A stretch of 64,000 nucleotides of DNA. It comes from Myxococcota bacterium (GTDB lineage: Bacteria > Myxococcota > B64-G9). This document shows positions 8,550 through 16,137 of this stretch, piece after piece. Position 1 is the stretch's first letter, and each line of letters starts with the position of its first letter. The stretch lies in contig JAKLGA010000003.1 in NCBI GenBank assembly GCA_022710975.1, positions 372,001 through 436,000 of the forward strand, read 5' to 3'. The notes below the pieces were generated by a model that had not been told where the DNA came from, searched no databases, and saw only the letters and a program-made list of their open reading frames with translations. Made by a program: the position numbers and the translations under genes.

Positions 8550-9198
8550 GGGCGAGCTCTACCGCGCGCTGGTCGCGGCGGCCGCCCGGGCCGACGCCCC
8601 GGACCACCCCTGGCGGGCGCCCTGGAGCGCGGCCGAGGCGGCCTTCGTGGCGCGGCACCTGGCGCTCCCGCGCGTGCTCCTGGCGGGCGCGGGGCTGGGC
8701 CGGGGGCTCGACGAGCTCCGGGCGCTGGGCGCCGAGGTGGTCGCGCTCGATCGCGCCCCGGACATGACCCGCACCCTCGCGGCCCGCTGCCCCTGGCTGC
8801 GGGTGGAGACGGCCGGGCTGGCGGCGGCCGGCGAGGTGTTCGGCCCGGCCCGCTTCGACAGCGCCCTGGCCCTGGGCCTGGTCAGCGCCGGGCTGTTCCT
8901 GCCCGGGGAGGATCCGGCGGCGGCGTTCGCCGGCCTGGCCGCGGCGCTGCGCCCGGGCGGCGTGCTGCTGGTGGATGCGCTGCTGGGTCCCGAGCCGCGC
9001 GCGGTGCTGCTCCGGCGCGGCCCGGTGGGGCTCGGGCCCGGCCGCCGGGCAGAGGGGTGCGCTGCCTGGCCCGGCCGGGAGCTGCTGGTGGACGCCCTGG
9101 TCGCGGCCGGGTTCAGCGTCCGCCTCGAGCCCCTGAGGCACGATCCGGACACGCCGCTGTGGGGGCTCGCCTGCCGGCTCGACCGTCAGGAGGCTTGA
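8539..9198 (+). CDS. Class I SAM-dependent methyltransferase-like protein
   Basis: This 219-residue protein has a Rossmann methyltransferase layout: a glycine-rich SAM-binding motif I 'VLLAGAGLGRGLDEL' (about residues 45-59), an acidic residue after the second strand (VVALDRAP), and the late 'LRPGGVLLVDAL' strand typical of motif III. The substrate is unknown. The GTG start overlaps the upstream DUF3795 gene by 11 bases, implying coupled translation and perhaps shared function. Its stop codon overlaps the -35 of the next promoter. Confidence 0.75.
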   Translation: MTAEGELYRALVAAAARADAPDHPWRAPWSAAEAAFVARHLALPRVLLAGAGLGRGLDELRALGAEVVALDRAPDMTRTLAARCPWLRVETAGLAAAGEVFGPARFDSALALGLVSAGLFLPGEDPAAAFAGLAAALRPGGVLLVDALLGPEPRAVLLRRGPVGLGPGRRAEGCAAWPGRELLVDALVAAGFSVRLEPLRHDPDTPLWGLACRLDRQEA

Positions 9199-9224
9199 AC
9201 CCGGGGCGCCGGCGCTGGTAGCTT
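9195..9224 (+). promoter_or_regulatory. Putative sigma-70-type promoter of the AP-rich exported protein gene
   Basis: TTGAAC (9195-9200), 18-base spacer, TAGCTT (9219-9224). The -35 overlaps the stop codon of the methyltransferase gene. About 42 bases separate the -10 from the ATG at 9267. Confidence 0.55.
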
Positions 9225-9266
9225 GGCGGGGAGTCTTCGAACCAGGTCGTTCATCGGGAGGAGCGC

Positions 9267-10094
9267 ATGCGCACGGTCATCGTCCTCGTCGTGGGGCTCG
9301 GCGCGGTGGCCGGGCTCGCCGGGCAGGCCGCGGCCCAGTGCACCCAGGACCCGGATTGCGCGGCGGGGCTGGTCTGCCGTGAAGGCAAGTGCGTGGAGGC
9401 CGCGCCCGCAGCGGCGCCCGCGCCCGTGGTCGAGCCCGCGCCCGTGGCGGCCCCCGCGCCCGCGGCGGCCCCCGCGCCCGCGGCGGCCCCCGCGCCCGCC
9501 CCGGTCCAGCCGGCGCCCCCGCCGGCCGTGGGGCCGCGCCCCTCCATGGGCTGGCCGATCGCCTCCGCGGTCATGGCCTTCGCCTTCACCGGCGTGGTGG
9601 TGGGGCTGGGGGTCACCTCGGGCCTGGCCACCCAGGACCACGACAAGTGGGGCGGCATCGGGCTGGGCGCCGGCGCCCTGGGCACCCTGGCCATCTTCGG
9701 CCCAATCTGCTCCACCGGGCAGAGCTCGGCGCGCAGCGGCACCCCGGTCTGGGGCGCGCTGGGGGCGCGCATCCCGGCCTGGATCCTGTACGGCGTCTCC
9801 ATGATCGAGGGCGTGGCCATGCTGGGCCTGGGCCTGGCGGACGTGGACGTGCCCGAGGAGCTGATCTGGGCCGCCACGGCCTCGGCCGGCGCCAGCCTGA
9901 TCCTGTTCGCGGTGGACGACCTGGTCTCCCTGGGCCAGGCCCAGTCCTGGTACGACGAGCAGCAGAAGGGCCGCGTGGCGCTCGAGCTGGAGGACGGCCC
10001 GGCCCTCGGCTGGGCGCCCGTGGTGGCCCCGATCTACGATCTGCGGGGCGGCGGCGCGACCGGAGCCACGCTCGGCCTGGCGGGCAGCTTCTAG
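9267..10094 (+). CDS. Exported membrane protein with Cys-rich module and Ala-Pro linker
   Basis: The 275-residue product has a signal peptide (residues 1-23, AAAQ), then a short four-Cys module (CTQDPDCAAGLVCREGKC) of the kind common in myxobacterial surface proteins, an Ala/Pro-rich linker of about 45 residues, and a C-terminal half with three or four hydrophobic segments. A strong GGGAGGAG ribosome site precedes the ATG. I do not recognise a catalytic domain. The Ala-Pro linker probably spans the periplasm or cell wall between the Cys module and the membrane part. Its stop overlaps the stop of the convergent radical SAM gene. Confidence 0.7.
   Translation: MRTVIVLVVGLGAVAGLAGQAAAQCTQDPDCAAGLVCREGKCVEAAPAAAPAPVVEPAPVAAPAPAAAPAPAAAPAPAPVQPAPPPAVGPRPSMGWPIASAVMAFAFTGVVVGLGVTSGLATQDHDKWGGIGLGAGALGTLAIFGPICSTGQSSARSGTPVWGALGARIPAWILYGVSMIEGVAMLGLGLADVDVPEELIWAATASAGASLILFAVDDLVSLGQAQSWYDEQQKGRVALELEDGPALGWAPVVAPIYDLRGGGATGATLGLAGSF
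9447..9500 (+). repeat. Tandem 18-bp repeat encoding Ala-Pro linker
   Basis: Three consecutive copies of an 18-base unit (GCGGCCCCCGCGCCCGCG), the last differing at one base, encode AAPAPA units in the exported protein. Such units are prone to copy-number slippage. Confidence 0.85.
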
Positions 10095-10867
10095 GTGAGC
10101 GCGGCCATGCGGCGGGACGTGTCCGGGTAGGGGGTGAGCGTCTCCTCGCGCAGCCGCCCGGGCAACGCGCCGTCGATGGCGCGGAGCCTGGCGTGGAGCG
10201 CCTCGCGCTCCCCGGGCGGGAACAGGCGCGGCTCCAGGCTGAGCGCCTCGAGGTCGAAGGGCACCCCGGCCTGGAGCAACGCCGCGGCCGCGCGGAAGGG
10301 CAGCTCCACGGCCGCGCCATCGCGGCCCGTGATCCGGGCGAAGGCGGCGGGGGTGGCCGCCTTGAGGGACAGCTTCAGGAACAGGCGCGGGCCGTGGGCC
10401 GTGAGCGCCCGCGCCCAGGCCGGGTGCGCGCCGAGCGCGATCCCGTTGGTCTCCACGAACAGCCGGCCCGGCAGGCGCGCGAGCAGATCCGCGACGAGCG
10501 CCAGGGAGAGCTCCGACAGCAGCGGCTCGCCGCCCGAGAGCCGCAGGGCGTCGGGGCTCGCTCCCAGGCGGTTCTCCGCCCGGAGCAGGCGCAGCTTGCG
10601 GGCCAGCTCCAGGTGGGTGAGGAAGCCGGCCCGGGCGGGCTCCTCGCGCTCGGGCCCGGCCCAGCAGTGCGCGCAGGCCAGGTTGCAGCCCGCCAGGTGG
10701 ACGGTGAGCGCGTCACCGCACGCGCCGGCCGCGGCGACCCGGGTCACCCGCCGCGCGCCCGGGCGCTCGACCCGCAGGGAGACCTCGGCCGCGGCGGCCA
10801 GGGCGTCGGGGGATCCGGCGGTCGCGCACACCCGCCCAGCGTGCCAGAGGAGCGGGGCGGGTTGCAA
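10091..10867 (-). CDS. Radical SAM protein (activase/QueE-like size)
   Basis: The 258-residue product has CxxxCxxC at C61, C65 and C68 (CNLACAHCWAG) and the SAM-binding motif 'LSGGEPLL', so it should be a radical SAM enzyme with a single visible cluster site. Its size and the 'FVETNGIAL' segment resemble short radical SAM proteins such as activating enzymes or QueE-like proteins, but no partner is adjacent. The start chosen is a TTG at 10865-10867 with GGAG five bases upstream; a GTG at 10829-10831 is an alternative. It ends in a 4-base convergent overlap with the AP-rich protein gene. Confidence 0.78.
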   Translation of the reverse strand: MQPAPLLWHAGRVCATAGSPDALAAAAEVSLRVERPGARRVTRVAAAGACGDALTVHLAGCNLACAHCWAGPEREEPARAGFLTHLELARKLRLLRAENRLGASPDALRLSGGEPLLSELSLALVADLLARLPGRLFVETNGIALGAHPAWARALTAHGPRLFLKLSLKAATPAAFARITGRDGAAVELPFRAAAALLQAGVPFDLEALSLEPRLFPPGEREALHARLRAIDGALPGRLREETLTPYPDTSRRMAALT

Positions 10868-10891
10868 TCGGGCTCCGGGCCATGGTAGCGG
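10862..10891 (+). promoter_or_regulatory. Putative promoter of the Hsp33-like gene
   Basis: TTGCAA (10862-10867), 18 bases, TAGCGG (10886-10891), followed 20 bases later by the ATG at 10912, with a GAGGT ribosome site between. Confidence 0.45.
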
Positions 10892-10911
10892 TCCGCTGAA
10901 CGAGGTACCGC

Positions 10912-11706
10912 ATGGCCGAGCCGTCCGCGCCCGCCGAGAGCTTCACCTGCCTGATCGATCGGGCGCGCGACGCGGTGCTGGCCGTGGGGCGGGTCGAGCT
11001 CCTGTTCCAGGCCTACCGGGAGCACGCCCAGCGCTGGGAGGGCAAGCTGCCGGACGACCTGGCGCTCGCCATGATGCGGCAGGCGCTGGCCGCGACCGCG
11101 CTGCACCTGGCCGCCAAGGCCCCGGACGAGTTCTCGGCCTGGACGCTGAACGTGAAGCAGCCGCCGCTGAACGTGTTCGTGACCGGGGACAACACCGCCC
11201 GGCGCATCACCGGGCGCGTCTACACCCGGGACGTCAAGACGGTCGAGGAGAGCCGCCTGTACTTCGAGTCCCAGCGGCCGAAGCGCAAGCCCTACCGCAG
11301 CGTCATCAAGGTGGAGGGCTGGGACGTGCTGGACATCTTCGAGCAGTTCTACGGACGCTCGGAGCAGCTCCTCTCCCGCCTGTTCGAGCTGGAGGACGGG
11401 CGCTTCCTGCTGGTGCAGGGGCTGCCGCGGGTGAAGCGCGCGTGGCTGGCCGGGCTCGCGCGCGAGGAGCTGCCGGGCTACCTGGCGCTGGCCCACGAGC
11501 CGGTCGAGACGCGCACCTACACCTTCGAGTGCGGCTGCGACGCGCAGAAGATCCTGCAGGTGGTGCGCGGCCTGTTCGCCGCCAAGCCCGAGGAGCTGTT
11601 CCGCGGCGACCCGCGGGTGGAGGTCCAGTGCCCGCGCTGCGGGCGCAAGTGGACCATCGATCGTGACGAGTTCGGGGCTGGCGACGCCCGGCTCGGCTTC
11701 AGCTGA
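10912..11706 (+). CDS. Hsp33-family redox-regulated chaperone-like protein
   Basis: This 264-residue protein ends in the zinc-binding redox switch of Hsp33: C207-x-C209, a 30-residue spacer, then C240-P-R-C243, matching the family pattern CxC-X27-32-CxxC. The N-terminal part has the family feel ('LNVFVTGDNTARRITGRVY' and a long helical linker). Hsp33 is an oxidation-activated holdase in the cytoplasm: zinc loss and disulfide formation unfold the linker and expose the client site. The sequence is clearly divergent from HslO of enterobacteria, so I do not give a symbol. It is followed after 12 bases by the UbiA gene. Confidence 0.75.
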   Translation: MAEPSAPAESFTCLIDRARDAVLAVGRVELLFQAYREHAQRWEGKLPDDLALAMMRQALAATALHLAAKAPDEFSAWTLNVKQPPLNVFVTGDNTARRITGRVYTRDVKTVEESRLYFESQRPKRKPYRSVIKVEGWDVLDIFEQFYGRSEQLLSRLFELEDGRFLLVQGLPRVKRAWLAGLAREELPGYLALAHEPVETRTYTFECGCDAQKILQVVRGLFAAKPEELFRGDPRVEVQCPRCGRKWTIDRDEFGAGDARLGFS

Positions 11707-11718
11707 GGTGCGACCCGG

Positions 11719-12660
11719 ATGGAGATGGCCGTGACCCTGCCCCGCTCTGCGGCCAGACGCTGGCTCGTGGCCATGCGCCTGCCCTTCACCACGGTGGCCC
11801 TGGCGCCCTACCTGGCCGGAGCGTGGCTGGCCCGGGCCCACGGGGCGCTGGTGTCGCCGCTGGCCGCCGCGCTGGGCCTCGCCGCGGTGCTGCTCATCTG
11901 CGTGGGCTGCTACCTGAGCGGGGAGATCTTCGATCAGCGCGAGGATCTGCTCACCCTGCGCCACGGCCGCTCGCGGTTCGCCGGCGGCACCCTGCTGGTG
12001 GCCCAGGGGCTCCTGCCCGCGCGCGCGGTGGCGGCCGCGGCGGTGGCCTGCTTCGCCAGCGCGCTCGGCCTGGGGCTGGCGGTGGTGCTCGTGCTCGGGG
12101 CCTGGTGGCTGCTCCTGCTCGGCGCCTTCGGCGGGCTCACGGCCGCGCTCTACTCCACCCCGCCCGTGCGGCTGGTCGCCCGCGGCGTGGGCGAGCCGTT
12201 CATCGGCGTGTGCTACGGCTGGCTGACCCTGGCCACCGGGTACGGCTGCGCCTCGGGCGCCCTGCTGCCCCACAGCCTGTGGCTCTCGCTGGCGCCGGCC
12301 TTCACCGTCGTGGCCATCATCCTGATCAACGAGTTCCCGGACTTCGAGGCGGACCGCGGGGCCGGCAAGCGCAACCTGCTGCAGCGGGTGGGTCGCCCGG
12401 CCGGGGCCTGGATCTACGCCGGCCTCCAGCTCGGGGCCGCGGCGGCGCTGGCCGGGCTGTGGGCCTGGGCCCGGCCCGGACGCTGGGGGTACGCCGCCCT
12501 GGTGGTCCCGGCCGTGCTGCTCAGCCTCGGGCTGGCGGTGCAGGTCGGGCTGCGCGGGCGCTGGCGCGCGCCGGCCGCCCTGGAGCGGGTGTGCGCGCTG
12601 ACGGTCGTGTCCAACCTGGTGGCCTCGCTCGAGGTCGCGGTGCTGGCCCGGTGGTCCTAG
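11719..12660 (+). CDS. UbiA-family prenyltransferase (MenA-like)
   Basis: This 313-residue membrane protein has about eight hydrophobic segments and both Asp-rich motifs of the UbiA superfamily: D72-QRE-D76 and D208-FEA-D212, the latter inside 'NEFPDFEADRGAGKRNL', which resembles MenA. These enzymes transfer a prenyl group from a diphosphate donor, bound through Mg2+ at the DxxxD sites, to an aromatic acceptor. The first motif lacks the usual preceding Asn. The next gene starts inside its last codons, so production is coupled to a radical SAM/SPASM enzyme. The pair may modify a quinone, tetrapyrrole or other lipid-linked cofactor; the acceptor is not predictable. Confidence 0.82.
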   Translation: MEMAVTLPRSAARRWLVAMRLPFTTVALAPYLAGAWLARAHGALVSPLAAALGLAAVLLICVGCYLSGEIFDQREDLLTLRHGRSRFAGGTLLVAQGLLPARAVAAAAVACFASALGLGLAVVLVLGAWWLLLLGAFGGLTAALYSTPPVRLVARGVGEPFIGVCYGWLTLATGYGCASGALLPHSLWLSLAPAFTVVAIILINEFPDFEADRGAGKRNLLQRVGRPAGAWIYAGLQLGAAAALAGLWAWARPGRWGYAALVVPAVLLSLGLAVQVGLRGRWRAPAALERVCALTVVSNLVASLEVAVLARWS

Positions 12661-13853
12661 CTCCCTACCTCGCCGTGGGCGCCCTGTGGCGCCAGCTCCG
12701 GGCCGCGCTGCTGCTGCGGCGCGCCACCGGCTGGCGGCACTTCGGCCGCTGGCTGGTGACGAACGGCCCGCGCACCATCCCGGTGTCCGCCGGGGCGGTG
12801 GGCATGGGCTGCATCGGCTACGGCTACCACGCGGTGTGGGAGGTGACCGAGGCGTGCAACCTGCGCTGCCGCCACTGCCACGCCACCTCGGGGCGCGCCG
12901 GGCCCGACGAGCTCACCACCGACGAGGGCCGGCGCTTCCTGGACGAGCTGCGGGCCACCCGGCGCTTCCGCATGCTGGCCTTCTCCGGCGGCGAGCCGCT
13001 GTGCCGGCCCGACCTGGACGCGCTGCTCGACCACGCCAAGCGCCTGGGGCTGGTGAGCGTCATCGCCACCAACGGCACGCTGATCGACCGGGCCCGGGCG
13101 CGGGAGCTCGGGCGCCGCGGGGTGTACGGCATCGCAGTGGGCTTCGACTCGACCGAGCCCGCCATCCACAACGAGATCCGCCAGAGCCCGACCGCCTTCG
13201 ACCGCGCGCTGGCTGGCATCGAGGCGGCCCGGGCCGCGGGGCTGGTGGTGCAGATCAACTACACCGCCATGCGCGAGAACCTCGGCACGCTGCCGGAGGT
13301 GATCCGCTTCTGCCACCGCATCGGCGCCGAGATCATGCTGTGCTACCAGCTCGTGCCCATGGGGCGGGGCTCGCAGATCGCGGCCTCGGCGCTCACCCCC
13401 GAGGAGAACCTGGAGCTGATCGAGACGGTCAAGGCGCTGCAGCGCGACGCCATCACCATCGTCGAGCCGGTGGCCGCGCCGCAGTACTTCCCGCACCTGC
13501 TGGGGCTCGATCGGCCGGGCCCGAAGCCCACCACCCCGGGCACCCGCTTCCACGGCTGCGCCGCCGGCTGGGGGCTGCTGTACGTGAAGCCCGACGGGGA
13601 CGTGTGGCCCTGCCCGTTCGTGCCCGTCTCGGGCGGGAACCTCAGGACCACCCCGCTGCGGACGATCTGGCGGGACAGCGCCGTCTTCCGCGAGCTGTCC
13701 GACCGCGGCAAGCTCAAGGGCGCCTGCGGCGCGTGCGAGAACCGCTTCATCTGCGGAGGCTGCCGCGGCAAGGCCTTCGGCCTGACCGGCGACTACCTGG
13801 CCGAGGACCCCGCCTGCCACCTGATCGACGCGGAGCGCGCCCGCCAGCCATGA
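12651..13853 (+). CDS. Radical SAM/SPASM enzyme (AhbD/NirJ-like)
   Basis: The product (400 residues from the GTG at 12651, overlapping the UbiA stop by 10 bases) has CxxxCxxC at C69, C73 and C76 (CNLRCRHCHA), the 'FSGGEPL' motif, and a C-terminal Cys-rich SPASM region: 'GCAAGWG', 'VWPCPF', then CGACENRFICGGCR and a final C. SPASM enzymes carry auxiliary [4Fe-4S] clusters and act on peptides or on haem precursors; the length and C-terminal pattern resemble the AhbD/NirJ group. An in-frame GTG at 12675 is a possible alternative start. The ATG of the downstream barrel protein overlaps its stop (ATGA). Confidence 0.82.
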   Translation: MVLAPYLAVGALWRQLRAALLLRRATGWRHFGRWLVTNGPRTIPVSAGAVGMGCIGYGYHAVWEVTEACNLRCRHCHATSGRAGPDELTTDEGRRFLDELRATRRFRMLAFSGGEPLCRPDLDALLDHAKRLGLVSVIATNGTLIDRARARELGRRGVYGIAVGFDSTEPAIHNEIRQSPTAFDRALAGIEAARAAGLVVQINYTAMRENLGTLPEVIRFCHRIGAEIMLCYQLVPMGRGSQIAASALTPEENLELIETVKALQRDAITIVEPVAAPQYFPHLLGLDRPGPKPTTPGTRFHGCAAGWGLLYVKPDGDVWPCPFVPVSGGNLRTTPLRTIWRDSAVFRELSDRGKLKGACGACENRFICGGCRGKAFGLTGDYLAEDPACHLIDAERARQP

Positions 13854-15424
13854 CCCCCCGGCGCCTGCTATCCGCCCTCCTGCTGCTCCCCCTGCTCGCG
13901 GGGCCGGCCCGGGCCGAGCCGCCGCCGCTCGTCTTCCACGGCAACCTGGTGCTGAACGACGAGGTCTACACGACCGTGCTCGATCTGCCCGCGGACGCCG
14001 CGGCCGACCGGGAGACGGCCCGCCTGGTCGAGCGCCGGCTGCTCCGCTTCCTGTTGAAGGCCGGCTACGTGCTGGCCGGCGTGGAGGTCGAGGCCCGGGA
14101 CGGGGCGCTGCACGTGGAGATCGATGAGGGCAAGCTGGAGAAGGTGGTCTTCCTGGGCGCGGGCTCGCTGCGCACGCTCCTGCTGAAGCTCGACCTGTCG
14201 CTGCCGCACCACGTCTTCAACCGCACCTCCCTGGAGCGCCAGCTCGCCGCGCTGGGCCAGCGCCACGGCCTGCCCCCGGTCACCTACAAGCTGGTGCGGA
14301 CCCGCGAGGTGGCGCACCAGGGGCCGCAGCTCGCCGATCTCGGCGATCTGCAAGGCTACCCGGTGATCCCGGAGCCCGGCCGCTACGAGCTGCACATCGT
14401 GCTGGGCAAGAGCGACTGGGGCACGGGCCTGGACGCCGACCTCAACTACGACTTCCCCGACGGCCTGGAGCTGGATCTCGCCTACCGCGGGACGGGCCTG
14501 CTGGCCGAGCGCGACCGCTGGCTGCTGGGCGGGGCGCTGGGCGGCGATCTGCGCGAAAAGCTCGAGGACGGCGATCCCTACGTGGGGCTGTCCCACGCAG
14601 CCCTGGAGCTGCGCTGGTTCACCCCGCCGCTCATCGGCCGGGGCTTCCGGCCCTTCCTGTGGCTCGAGGGCGACCTCATCAGCCGGCAGCGGGCGGATCT
14701 GCAGCTCGAGATCTTCTACGCCGCCCGCCTGGACGCCACGCTGAACGTGGGCTACGAGCTCGCGCGCGGCCTGATGCTCTCGCTCGGCGGCGGGGTGGAG
14801 GAGAAGTTCGTCTTCGGGCTCATGCGGGTCGGGGCGGACCCGCCGCCGCTCGAGGACGGCGCGCGGCTCCAGCCGTTCCTGGTGGGGCGGGTCGACCTGG
14901 TCTTCAACCCGCGCGAGCCGCGGCGGGATCGGCGGCACCACCTGCTGCTGGAGGGGCGCCACTACTGGGTCGAGGAGCAGGCGGACTTCGGCAAGGTCGC
15001 CTACCTGTACCAGCTCGTGCAGGGCCTGGGCTGGCACGACCTCGTCGTGCGCAGCCGCGGCACCTGGCTGTACTGGCGCGGGGCCGTGCCGTTCGACGAG
15101 GAGGAGCCGGTCGGCGGGCGCTACGTGCGGGGCGTGTTCGGCGGCCGGGACTACGTGCGCGAGGTGGGCAACCTGACCCTCGAGTTCCGCCTGTCGCTGG
15201 TGCGGGACCTCTTCAAGCTCTCCGTGTTCAACGACCTCGCCCTGTACGGCGAGCTCGATCGGGTCAGCGCGGACGAGCGCTTCATGCTGGCGGACAGCTT
15301 CGGGCTGGGCTTCCACGCCCTCATCCTCGACACCCTGCAGCTCGATCTCTACTACGCCTTCGGCCTGGATCTCGAGCGCGAGTTCGACCACGGCCTGTCC
15401 GCCAGCCTGACCAAGGCCTTCTGA
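13850..15424 (+). CDS. Omp85/BamA-TamA-like outer-membrane protein with POTRA domain
   Basis: The 524-residue protein starts with a signal peptide (cleavage near 'ARAEPP'), followed by a POTRA-like region: 'LVLNDEVYTTVLDLP', 'LLRFLLKAGYVLAGVEVEARDGALHVEIDEGKLEKVVFLGAG'. The rest is rich in alternating amphipathic strands and ends in a hydrophobic/aromatic C terminus (LTKAF), as in outer-membrane barrels of the Omp85/surface-antigen type. It is shorter than BamA, with one or two POTRA domains. Proteins of this kind insert or export proteins or lipids at the outer membrane. Its ATG overlaps the upstream radical SAM/SPASM stop, which suggests the three genes form one unit. Confidence 0.75.
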   Translation: MTPRRLLSALLLLPLLAGPARAEPPPLVFHGNLVLNDEVYTTVLDLPADAAADRETARLVERRLLRFLLKAGYVLAGVEVEARDGALHVEIDEGKLEKVVFLGAGSLRTLLLKLDLSLPHHVFNRTSLERQLAALGQRHGLPPVTYKLVRTREVAHQGPQLADLGDLQGYPVIPEPGRYELHIVLGKSDWGTGLDADLNYDFPDGLELDLAYRGTGLLAERDRWLLGGALGGDLREKLEDGDPYVGLSHAALELRWFTPPLIGRGFRPFLWLEGDLISRQRADLQLEIFYAARLDATLNVGYELARGLMLSLGGGVEEKFVFGLMRVGADPPPLEDGARLQPFLVGRVDLVFNPREPRRDRRHHLLLEGRHYWVEEQADFGKVAYLYQLVQGLGWHDLVVRSRGTWLYWRGAVPFDEEEPVGGRYVRGVFGGRDYVREVGNLTLEFRLSLVRDLFKLSVFNDLALYGELDRVSADERFMLADSFGLGFHALILDTLQLDLYYAFGLDLEREFDHGLSASLTKAF

Positions 15425-15452
15425 CAGGCACAGGGACCTCGGGCTCGCGCGC

Positions 15453-15884
15453 TCAGCGGGGGACCTTGGGCAGGGTCACGGTCTGGGAGCTGGTCTGCTC
15501 GTCCCACGTGCCGTACTCGGTCTCGAACGCGTCGCGCTCGATCACCAGCGCCGTGCCGGTGTGCGGGCCGTCCGGGCAGAAGCCCGCGTGCGGCGCGGTG
15601 ACGAGCACCGGCCGCCCGGGCTCGAGCGGCAGCTCGGTCACCTGGCGGTTGTGGCCGACGAGCAGGGTGAGCTTGCCCGACAGCAGCAGGAAGAGCTCGG
15701 GGCAGTCGTGCCGCTCGAGCTCCGGGCAGTCCGCGCGCCGCACCGCGGCCGGGCTGTAGACCCCCGCTCGCCAGTGGCCGGAGTCGCCGCACAGGACCTG
15801 CCAGGTCTGGCCGGCGGGCAGGGCGAAGGGCTCGTTGGGCTGCACGCGGGGGAAGCTGGGCGGCTCGGTCCTGACGCTGCGCAT
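15453..15884 (-). CDS. Cupin-fold protein
   Basis: The 143-residue protein has cupin-like features: 'ERHDCPELFLLLSGKLTLLVG' (motif 1 region), a 'LEPGRPVLVTAPHAGF' stretch, and a second conserved part with histidine (PDGPHTGTALVIERD). Cupins bind metals and act as sugar epimerases, dioxygenases or ligand-binding regulators. It is the last gene of the GH5-barrel-symporter operon, 12 bases after the small membrane protein gene, so a role in sugar handling is plausible. A GGGAGG ribosome site precedes the ATG. Confidence 0.65.
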   Translation of the reverse strand: MRSVRTEPPSFPRVQPNEPFALPAGQTWQVLCGDSGHWRAGVYSPAAVRRADCPELERHDCPELFLLLSGKLTLLVGHNRQVTELPLEPGRPVLVTAPHAGFCPDGPHTGTALVIERDAFETEYGTWDEQTSSQTVTLPKVPR

Positions 15885-15896
15885 GCCAGCCTCCCT

Positions 15897-16127
15897 TCAG
15901 GCCGCGCGCGCGCGGCGGTGGGCGACGAGCCCGATCAGGGTGAAGACCGCGCCGGAGAAGATCATGATCCCGCCCCACCACAGGTTGGGGCGGAGCTCCT
16001 GGAGCACGGTCGGCCGCGGGTCGCCCAGCAGGCCGGCCACCAGCACGATCAGCCCGTAGGTGGCCAGGATCACACCCACGAAGAACCAGATGGGCAGCGG
16101 CTCTGGGGTCCGGGTCGGCTCGCTCAT
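15897..16127 (-). CDS. Small two-helix membrane protein of the symporter operon
   Basis: This 76-residue protein has two hydrophobic helices (residues about 13-34 and 50-68) linked by a short loop, and a basic C-terminal tail (HRRARAA). It lies 10 bases downstream of the sodium:solute symporter gene, with a GAGGAGG ribosome site. Small membrane proteins next to SSS transporters may be accessory subunits; no family is recognised. Confidence 0.7.
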   Translation of the reverse strand: MSEPTRTPEPLPIWFFVGVILATYGLIVLVAGLLGDPRPTVLQELRPNLWWGGIMIFSGAVFTLIGLVAHRRARAA

Positions 16128-16137
16128 GGCGGCCTCC

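Noticed and set aside
9447-9500. CRISPR-like repeat
   Set aside because: The 18-base units are contiguous without spacers and encode an Ala-Pro linker inside an open gene; the 36-base units at 36234-36335 likewise.
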